Source of the DNA: PR03 sp964353555
GTDB taxonomy: Bacteria; Myxococcota_A; UBA9160; PR03
Direction: 5' to 3'
Length of the DNA: 5,279 bases
Assembly: GCA_964353555.1 (NCBI GenBank)
Contig: CAYGWM010000182.1
Location: 1 to 5,279 of the forward strand
Under the pieces are notes generated by a model. The model worked only from the letters and a program-made list of their open reading frames with translations. It was not told the DNA's origin and made no database searches. Below are positions 1 through 4,766 of this stretch, piece after piece. The translations under genes and the position numbers were made by a program. The stretch's first letter is position 1; every line of letters begins with the position of its first letter.

Positions 1-552
1 CTGCGCGGCGCCCATCGTGATCGCGACGATGCCGGCCTTCGCGGCCGAGTAGTTGGCCTGGCCGGGCGGCGCGAAAAAGGCGGACTCGGATGACGTCGAG
101 ATGATGCGACCGTAGACGGCGTTGCCGGCCTTGGCGCGCTCGCGCCAGTAGGCAGTCGCGTGGCGCAGCGCACAGAAATGTCCCTTCAGGTGCACGCGCA
201 CGACGTCGTCGAAGTCGCGTTCGGTCATGTTGAACAAGATCGCGTCGCGGATGAAGCCGGCGTTGCAGACGATGACGTTGACGTCGCCGAACGCGGAGAC
301 AGCCGTATCGAACATCCCCTTCGATGCGTTCCAGTCCGTCACGTCGCCAAAGTGCGGCACCGCCTCGCCGCCCTGCGACTTGATCTCGTCGCACACCGCG
401 CGCGCCGCGCTCTCGTCCTTGCCCGAGCCGTCCGCCTTGACGCCGAGGTCGTTCACGACCACGCGCGCCCCGAGCCGCGCGAGTTCGAGTGCATGGCAGC
501 GCCCGAGCCCCGTGGCTCCGCCGGTGATGATTGCAACTTTTCCATCCAGCAT
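1..552 (-). CDS. Short-chain dehydrogenase, (3R)-hydroxyacyl-CoA / Hsd4A-ChsB1 type (3' end missing)
   Basis: This is the first 184 codons of an NAD-dependent short-chain dehydrogenase; the frame is open to the left edge, so the C-terminus is missing. Reading from ATG at 552 gives MLDGKVAIITGG. The Rossmann glycine motif TGGATGLG is at residues 10-17, VVVNDLG (Asp35, suggesting NAD preference) at 31-37, and NAG at 97-99. Ser155 and YSAAK (Tyr168, Lys172) form the catalytic site. The position that is often Asn in the family (VNLKG) is His121 in VHLKGHF, which I recall as common in the multifunctional-enzyme-2 / HSD17B4 subgroup. That subgroup oxidises 3-hydroxyacyl-CoAs; its steroid members (ChsB1/Hsd4A) act on the side-chain hydroxyacyl-CoA before thiolysis, which fits the thiolase gene just upstream. 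The start is supported by AAAGGAG five bases before the ATG. The SDR fold is certain; the substrate is inferred from context. A generic 3-oxoacyl reductase or another hydroxysteroid dehydrogenase is possible. Confidence 0.88.
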   Translation of the reverse strand, partial: MLDGKVAIITGGATGLGRCHALELARLGARVVVNDLGVKADGSGKDESAARAVCDEIKSQGGEAVPHFGDVTDWNASKGMFDTAVSAFGDVNVIVCNAGFIRDAILFNMTERDFDDVVRVHLKGHFCALRHATAYWRERAKAGNAVYGRIISTSSESAFFAPPGQANYSAAKAGIVAITMGAAQ

Positions 553-557
553 CGCAG

Positions 558-564
558 CTCCTTT
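558..564 (-). promoter_or_regulatory. Ribosome binding site of the short-chain dehydrogenase
   Basis: AAAGGAG on the minus strand, followed by a 5-nt spacer (CTGCG) and the ATG at 552-550. It is a strong Shine-Dalgarno match and fixes the start of the dehydrogenase. It lies just downstream, in the transcription sense, of the C9 tract and the large inverted repeat. Confidence 0.75.
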
Positions 565-586
565 GGGGACTAGGGGGGGGGCAGGA

Positions 587-679
587 CGGGGACGTTGGTT
601 GCGTGAGTTGCGTCGCGGAGGGCCTCCGCATCGTCGAGTCGCTCGCTTCGCGACGCAACTCACGCAACCAACGTCCCCG
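587..679. repeat. Perfect 31-bp inverted repeat with 31-nt loop (large palindromic element)
   Basis: The left arm (587-617, beginning CGGGGACGTTGGTTGCG) is the exact reverse complement of the right arm (649-679, ending CGCAACCAACGTCCCCG), with 31 nt between. Each arm holds a 7-bp direct repeat GTTGCGT with 9-nt period (598-604 and 607-613 in the left arm). The loop can form smaller hairpins: GCGGAG-GGC-CTCCGC at 615-629, which competes with the foot of the long stem, and CGAG-TCG-CTCG at 635-645. In transcription direction the stem is followed by TCCTG and a C run rather than U residues, so it is not a classical intrinsic terminator. It resembles the paired palindromes of REP/REPIN-like or MITE-like dispersed elements, or it could be a transcript-stabilising or attenuating stem. 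Only one copy is visible in the window. Confidence 0.85.
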
Positions 680-695
680 CTCAGACGCTCGCCGA

Positions 696-1871
696 CTAGA
701 TCCGCTCGATGATCGTCCCGGTACCAACCGCCGCACCGCAGCACATCGTGATCAGCGCGCGCGACTTGCCCGTCCGCTCGAGCTCATGCAACGCCGTGAC
801 GATCAGCCGCGCGCCGGTCGCGCCCACCGGATGCCCGAGCGCGATCGCGCCGCCATTCACGTTCACCTTGTCCATATCGACACCCGTCACCTGCGCCCAC
901 GAGAGCACCACCGCGGCGAACGCTTCGTTGATCTCGAAGAGGTCGAAGTCGGAGATCTTCATGCCCGTCTTGCGGAACAGTTCGTTGGTCGCGTCGATCG
1001 GTCCGTCGAGCAGGTAGTAGGGATCGGTGCCGACGACGACGTCCTGGATGATGCGCGCGCGCGGCCGCAGCCCGAGCGCCTTCGCCTTGTCGGCCGTCAT
1101 CCACAGCACGCCGGCCGCGCCGTCACTGATCTGCGACGAGTTGCCCGCCGTGTGCATGCCGCCCGGCTGCACCGGCTTCAGCGCCGCGAGCCCTTCGAGC
1201 GTGGTGGGACGCGGGCCCTGATCCTTCGTCACGACGCGCGTCTTGCCGGTCGGCGCGGCGGAGTCATCGAGCTCGGGCGTCTCGATCGGCAGCGTCTCGC
1301 GATCGAAGCGTCCCTCCGCGATCGCCCGCGCCGCCTTTTGCTGCGACGAGAGCGCGAAGCGATCGACGTCTTCGCGCGTGATGCCGCGGTTCTTCGCGAT
1401 GCGCTCGGCCGCTTCGAACTGCGTCGGCGCCTGGTCCCAGGGCCAGTTGGGCGTCTGGAAGTAACCGGGCCCGTGGATCGCGTTCGCGCCGAGACCGACG
1501 TGGCTCATCATCTCGAGGCCGCACGCGATGCCGGCGTCGATGCTGCCCGCCGCGACCAGCGCGCGAATCAGGTGGTTCGCCTGCTGGCTCGAACCGCACT
1601 GCGTATCCACCGTCGTGCCGCCGGCCTTGAAGGTCTTGCCAGCCGACAGCCACGCGTGTCGCGCGATGTTGTTCGACTGCTCGCCGGCCTGCGTCACGCA
1701 GCCGCCGATCACCTGCTCGATGTCGTTCGGATCGACGCCCGCCTTCTCGCAGAGCCCGAACTGCACCTTCGCGAGCAGTTGGCCGGCGTGCAGACCCGAC
1801 AGATCACCCCGGCCCATCTTGCCGCGCGCAATCGGCGTTCGCAGTGCTTCCACGATGACGGCTTCACGCAT
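696..1871 (-). CDS. fadA5: Steroid-type thiolase (acetyl-CoA acetyltransferase), FadA5-like
   Basis: This is a complete 391-residue thiolase, which cleaves 3-oxoacyl-CoA with CoA to give acetyl-CoA and a chain two carbons shorter. The nucleophile is Cys92 (TQCGSS), with NEAFA at 315-319, GHP at 346-348 (His347) and the second catalytic cysteine Cys377 (MCCGAA). Length, the segment EQVIGGCVTQ-GEQSNNI (52-69), QANHLI, VGLGANA, FEAAERIAK and the C-terminal GTGTIIERI agree closely with what I recall of Mycobacterium tuberculosis FadA5. FadA5 is also 391 residues with a Cys93/His347/Cys377 site, and thiolyses the 3,22-dioxo steroid-24-oyl-CoA. The start ATG at 1871 is preceded by AAGGAG at 6 nt, and that motif overlaps the stop of the aldolase gene upstream. 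The open frame extends further upstream, but only as a shadow of the aldolase. The last motif reads CCGAAVG where most thiolases have CxGGGxG. Thiolase is certain; steroid specificity is a strong inference from similarity and neighbours. Confidence 0.93.
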   Translation of the reverse strand: MREAVIVEALRTPIARGKMGRGDLSGLHAGQLLAKVQFGLCEKAGVDPNDIEQVIGGCVTQAGEQSNNIARHAWLSAGKTFKAGGTTVDTQCGSSQQANHLIRALVAAGSIDAGIACGLEMMSHVGLGANAIHGPGYFQTPNWPWDQAPTQFEAAERIAKNRGITREDVDRFALSSQQKAARAIAEGRFDRETLPIETPELDDSAAPTGKTRVVTKDQGPRPTTLEGLAALKPVQPGGMHTAGNSSQISDGAAGVLWMTADKAKALGLRPRARIIQDVVVGTDPYYLLDGPIDATNELFRKTGMKISDFDLFEINEAFAAVVLSWAQVTGVDMDKVNVNGGAIALGHPVGATGARLIVTALHELERTGKSRALITMCCGAAVGTGTIIERI

Positions 1872-1877
1872 CACGCT

Positions 1878-1883
1878 CTCCTT
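1878..1883 (-). promoter_or_regulatory. Ribosome binding site of the thiolase
   Basis: AAGGAG on the minus strand, 6 nt before the ATG at 1871-1869. Its first A is also the last base of the aldolase TGA stop (1885-1883). This supports the internal ATG at 1871 over the longer open frame and indicates translational coupling with the aldolase gene. Confidence 0.75.
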
Positions 1884-3207
1884 CAGAGTTGTCCGAGAAT
1901 CATCCCACTCGTGGGAACGCCGACACCGGCAGTCACCAACACGTGGTCGTTCCTTGCTGGCTGATTCAGCGACGTGCCGCGGATCAGCCGCACGCCTTCG
2001 TTCACGCCGTTCATGCCGTGGATGTACGCCTCGGAGAGCTGACCGCCGTGCGTGTTGCACGGCAGCGCGCCGCCCACTTCGAGGTTGCCGCCGTGCACGA
2101 AGTCCTTCGCCTCGCCGCGACCGCAGAAGCCCCACGACTCGAGCTGCCACAGCACCACCGGCGTGAACGCGTCGTAGATGATCGCCGCGTCCACGTCGCT
2201 CGCGCGCAGCCCCGACATCTCGTAGGTCTGTTTCGCGACGAGATCCATCTCGGGGAGATACGAAATGCTCGGGCGATAGAAGCTCGTCATGTTCTCTTGA
2301 TTCTCGCCCGCCGCCTGCGCGACGCCGCGAATCACGGCGCCCTTCGCGCGCATCTCCCGAGCGCGCTTCGCCGAGACCAACACCTGCGCGCAGCCGCCGT
2401 CCGATTCCTGGCAGCAGTCGAAGAGGCGCAGCGGCNNNNNNNNNNNNNNNNNNNNNNNNNNNNNNNNNNNNNNNNNNNNNNNNNNNNNNNNNNNNNNNNN
2501 NNNNNNNNNNNNNNNNNNNNNNNNNNNNNNNNNNNCACCTGCGCGCAGCCGCCGTCCGATTCCTGGCAGCAGTCGAAGAGGCGCAGCGGCTCGGCGATCC
2601 ACTTCGACGCTTGATGCTGTTCGACCGTCAGCGGCACGCCGTGGAAGAATGCGGCCGGATTGTTCACCGCGTGCTTGCGCGCCGACACCGCCACCTGCGC
2701 GAGATCGGTGCCCTTGCAGCCGTACTCGTGCATGTAGCGCTGCGTGTACATCGCCACCCACGAAGCCGGCGTCAGCAGCCCGAACGGCATGTACCACGAC
2801 CAGTGGATCGCGTCGGCCGTGACGAGCGCTTCCGAGACGCCCGTCGAGTAGCGGCGCCCCGAGCGCTCGTTGAAGGCGCGGTAGACGACGACGCATTCCG
2901 CAACGCCCGTCGCGATCGCCATCACCGCTTGCTGGATCACGCCAATCGCCGCACCGCCGCCGTGCGGGGTCCGACTGAAGAACGTCAGATCGCCGATGCC
3001 GACGGAGCGCGCGACCTCGATCTCGTCGTTGGTGTCCATGGTAAAAGTAGTCATGCCGTCGACTTCGGACGGGTGGATGCCGGCGTCGGCGAGTGCGGCC
3101 TTCACCGCTTCCGCCGCGAGCTGCAGCTCCGAGCGACCCGAGTTCTTCGAGAACTCGGTCTGCCCGATCCCGACGATCGCAGCCTGATCCTTCAGCGCGA
3201 TCGACAT
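1883..3207 (-). CDS. ltp2: Ltp2-like thiolase-fold aldolase, split by assembly gap
   Basis: This protein of the lipid-transfer / SCP-x thiolase superfamily is most like Ltp2, which performs the retro-aldol cleavage of 17-hydroxy steroid-22-oyl-CoA to androstenedione and propionyl-CoA. The frame from ATG 3207 gives 224 codons to 2536. After removing the N run and one copy of the duplicated 55 bp, it continues in frame from 2380 to the TGA at 1885-1883. The rebuilt protein has 389 residues, near the roughly 386 of Ltp2. The junction reads FDCCQESDGGCAQV-LVSAKRA, a natural family motif. The thiolase nucleophile is absent: the equivalent loop is TPHGGGAA (80-87). Tyr293 and Tyr343 lie one residue from tyrosines I recall as catalytic in the Thermomonospora curvata enzyme (294, 344). 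LPCNTHGG (330-337) is also typical. The start is preceded by GAGGA at 7 nt and overlaps the hydratase stop by one base. As laid out in this window the gene looks frameshifted; this is an assembly effect, not a pseudogene. Confidence 0.9.
2381..2435. other. Contig-end overlap, first copy (55 bp, identical to 2536-2590)
   Basis: These 55 bases are identical to 2536-2590 and abut the N run directly. They encode the same aldolase residues (around PLRLFDCCQESDGG). An exact match ending precisely at both contig tips is what unmerged overlapping contigs produce, so I treat it as an artefact and not a genomic direct repeat. Confidence 0.93.
2436..2535. other. Assembly gap of exactly 100 N
   Basis: One hundred Ns, the conventional placeholder for a scaffold gap of unknown length. 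The flanking contig ends overlap by 55 identical bases, so the true gap is probably minus 55 bp and no sequence is missing. The net insertion of 155 bp (100 N plus 55 duplicated) is not a multiple of three, which explains why the aldolase appears in two frames. Confidence 0.97.
2536..2590. other. Contig-end overlap, second copy (55 bp, identical to 2381-2435)
   Basis: This is the second copy of the 55-bp contig-tip overlap. It begins at the first base after the N run and continues into the N-terminal part of the aldolase coding sequence. Collapsing it with 2381-2435 restores one uninterrupted reading frame. Confidence 0.93.
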
Positions 3208-3626
3208 CAGCTGTTCCTCGGCAACGAGAGGCGCACCGTGCCGGTGACGTGATTGCCCCAGCCGTTCTTGCCGGCGATCTCCACGACCAGCTCGCCCGCT
3301 GCGTCGTCCTTGCTCTTCACGCTGCCGACCATCTTCATCGTGTCGCCGGGCAGGTTCGGCGCGCCGAGCTTGATCGCGACGTTCTTCACCACCGAGTCCG
3401 GGCCGGCCCAATCGGTGACGTAGCGCCCGACGAGGCCGTTCGTGGTGAGGATGTTCATGAACACGTCGCTCATGCCCTGCGCCTGCGCGGCGGCCTTGTC
3501 GTGGTGCACCGGCGTGTAGTCGCGCGATGCGAGCGCGCCTCCGACCACCAGCGTCACGGTGATCGGGATCGGCAGCTCGGGCAGCGCGTCGCCGACCTTC
3601 ACCGATTCGAAGCGCAGTGTCTTCAT
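3207..3626 (-). CDS. chsH1: MaoC-like enoyl-CoA hydratase subunit, ChsH1-like
   Basis: This 139-residue single-hotdog protein of the MaoC / (R)-hydratase family hydrates a 2-enoyl-CoA. The hydratase-2 signature appears as SRDYTPVHHD at 34-43: Asp36 and His41 have the Asp-x4-His spacing of the catalytic pair, equivalent to GDxNPxHxD in R-hydratases. The following helix (QGMSDVFMN, 50-58) and the final strand (GTVRLSLP, 129-136) fit the fold. The single-domain size matches ChsH1, which pairs with the two-domain ChsH2 to hydrate the C17-C20 double bond of the steroid-22-oyl-CoA; a ChsH2-like gene lies two genes upstream. The start is ATG at 3626, overlapping the dehydrogenase stop as ATGA, with GGGAG 5 nt upstream. 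The frame stays open much further upstream only because of high GC and the antiparallel-frame shadow of the dehydrogenase. Its TGA shares one base with the aldolase ATG. Specificity is inferred. Confidence 0.9.
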   Translation of the reverse strand: MKTLRFESVKVGDALPELPIPITVTLVVGGALASRDYTPVHHDKAAAQAQGMSDVFMNILTTNGLVGRYVTDWAGPDSVVKNVAIKLGAPNLPGDTMKMVGSVKSKDDAAGELVVEIAGKNGWGNHVTGTVRLSLPRNS

Positions 3627-4759
3627 GTCAGCTCCCGCGGTCCAGTGGTCGCCATATCGCGGCCGAGGCGGACGAGCTGCGGCGTCGCGGCGCCGAGCGA
3701 CAACTCGATCGCCTTCGACCACAAGAAGTAGCGATGGATGGCGTAGTCGACGTCCACGCCGAGGCCGCCGTGCAGATGCTGCGCGGTGTTCGCGAGGCGC
3801 GAGCCACCGTCGGCGGCCCAGAACTTCGCGACCGCCGTCTCGCGCGTCGCGTCTTCGTCTTCGGCGATCCGGCACGCCGCGCGCCACGCGGTCCAGCGCA
3901 TCGACTGCAAGTCGATCCAGCAGTCCGCGGCGCGGTGCTGCACGCTCTGGAACGAACCGATCGGCACGCCGAACTGGACGCGTTCCTTCAGGTAGGCTGC
4001 GGTGATCTCGAGCGCGCGCTCCGAGACGCCGACCTGCGTCACGCAGAGCGCCGTGAGCGCGCAGTCGTAGATCCAGCGCGCGGCGATGGCGCCGGACTTG
4101 GCGTCGCCGCCGAGCAGATCGTCCTCGGCGACGCGCACGCCGGAGAGCGTCACGTCGAAGAGTCGCTCGCCGGTGGAGGTGCGCTGCGCGGTCAGCGCGA
4201 CGCCGGCGGCGTTCGGATCGACGAGGAAGATGCCGGCGCCGGCGTCGGTGCGGGCCGGAACCAGCATGCGCGCTGCGCAGGACGCGGCTGGAACGAGTCG
4301 CTTCGCGCCGTCGAGAATCCACGAATCACCGTCTCGGCGTGCGCTCGTCGCCGGCTTCGTGACGTCGTCCGATCCCGCATCGACGAGCGCGGCCGTGAGG
4401 ATCGCGTCTCCCGCCGCGAGCGCGCGCAGCCAGCGCTCCTGCTGCGCGTCGCTGCCGAAGCGCGCGATCGGCAGCCCGCCGAGCACCAGCGACGCGAGCA
4501 CCGGCACCGGCGCCACCGCGCGGCCGATCTCTTCGAGCAGCGTGCAGACCTCGAGCAGCCCGAGCCCCATGCCGCCCTGCGCCTCGGGCACCGCGACACC
4601 GATCAGGTTCGCTTCGGCGAGCGTCTTCCACAGCGCGACGTCGCTGCCGTCGGCGGTCGCCGCGGCGGCCTTCAGCCGGTCGCGCGACAGCTCGCTGTCG
4701 AGGATGCCGCGCGCGAGATCGCGGATCGAGTTCTGTTCGTCGCTGGTCGAGAAATCCAT
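3623..4759 (-). CDS. fadE28: Acyl-CoA dehydrogenase family subunit, FadE28/ChsE1-like, no catalytic Glu
   Basis: This 378-residue flavoprotein of the acyl-CoA dehydrogenase fold has an N-terminal helical domain (about 1-115, starting MDFSTSDEQ with VPEAQGGMGLG at 58-67). A beta domain follows (about 118-215, LTAALVDAG onward), then the C-terminal helical domain (about 225-370). ERVQFGVPIGSFQSVQH (259-275) carries the Arg and Gln region that contacts FAD across the dimer. HLHGGLGVDVDY-IHRY (328-344) closely resembles my recollection of mycobacterial FadE28. Aligned by eye to isovaleryl- and medium-chain enzymes, both usual catalytic-glutamate sites are substituted: Ala234 in helix G and Leu355 in the loop where others read YEGT. 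This is expected for the non-catalytic subunit of the alpha2beta2 steroid dehydrogenases, whose partner (FadE29/ChsE2-like) supplies the base. No partner gene is in the window. The start ATG 4759 lies 7 nt after the upstream stop, with only a weak ribosome site, suggesting coupling. FadE27- or FadE33-like is an alternative. Confidence 0.88.
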   Translation of the reverse strand: MDFSTSDEQNSIRDLARGILDSELSRDRLKAAAATADGSDVALWKTLAEANLIGVAVPEAQGGMGLGLLEVCTLLEEIGRAVAPVPVLASLVLGGLPIARFGSDAQQERWLRALAAGDAILTAALVDAGSDDVTKPATSARRDGDSWILDGAKRLVPAASCAARMLVPARTDAGAGIFLVDPNAAGVALTAQRTSTGERLFDVTLSGVRVAEDDLLGGDAKSGAIAARWIYDCALTALCVTQVGVSERALEITAAYLKERVQFGVPIGSFQSVQHRAADCWIDLQSMRWTAWRAACRIAEDEDATRETAVAKFWAADGGSRLANTAQHLHGGLGVDVDYAIHRYFLWSKAIELSLGAATPQLVRLGRDMATTGPRELT

Positions 4760-4766
4760 CGTGCGG

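Larger units (their letters stand above)
553..695. other. 143-bp spacer between thiolase and dehydrogenase genes
   Basis: This is the only sizeable intergenic stretch in the window. It contains the perfect 31-bp inverted repeat (587-617 with 649-679), a nine-base G run on the plus strand (573-581) and the ribosome binding site of the dehydrogenase (558-564). I see no convincing -35/-10 pair on the minus strand, no tRNA or known riboswitch fold, and no credible small ORF. All other junctions in the cluster are 11 nt or less, so this spacer may split the dehydrogenase from the upstream operon or modulate its expression. Confidence 0.7.

Noticed and set aside
573..679. Rho-independent terminator after the thiolase
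   Set aside because: The stem is very long with a 31-nt loop and is followed by a C run, not U residues, in the transcription direction. Some effect on read-through cannot be excluded.
1872..2150. N-terminal extension of the thiolase frame upstream to 2150
   Set aside because: It overlaps the conserved C-terminus of the aldolase in another frame and is low-complexity Arg/Ala-rich. The ATG at 1871 has AAGGAG at 6 nt and gives the family length of 391.
2381..2590. 55-bp direct repeat as a biological repeat or duplication
   Set aside because: Both copies abut the N run exactly at the contig tips, and collapsing them restores one reading frame, so it is an unmerged assembly overlap.
1883..3207. 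Aldolase as a frameshifted pseudogene or two separate genes
   Set aside because: The frame change equals 100 N plus the 55-bp duplicate (155, not divisible by three). After correction the protein is continuous and full length.
3627..4322. Upstream extension of the ChsH1-like frame to 4322
   Set aside because: It is a shadow of the dehydrogenase gene, Arg-rich without a domain. The ATG at 3626 has GGGAG at 5 nt and gives a normal single-hotdog length.
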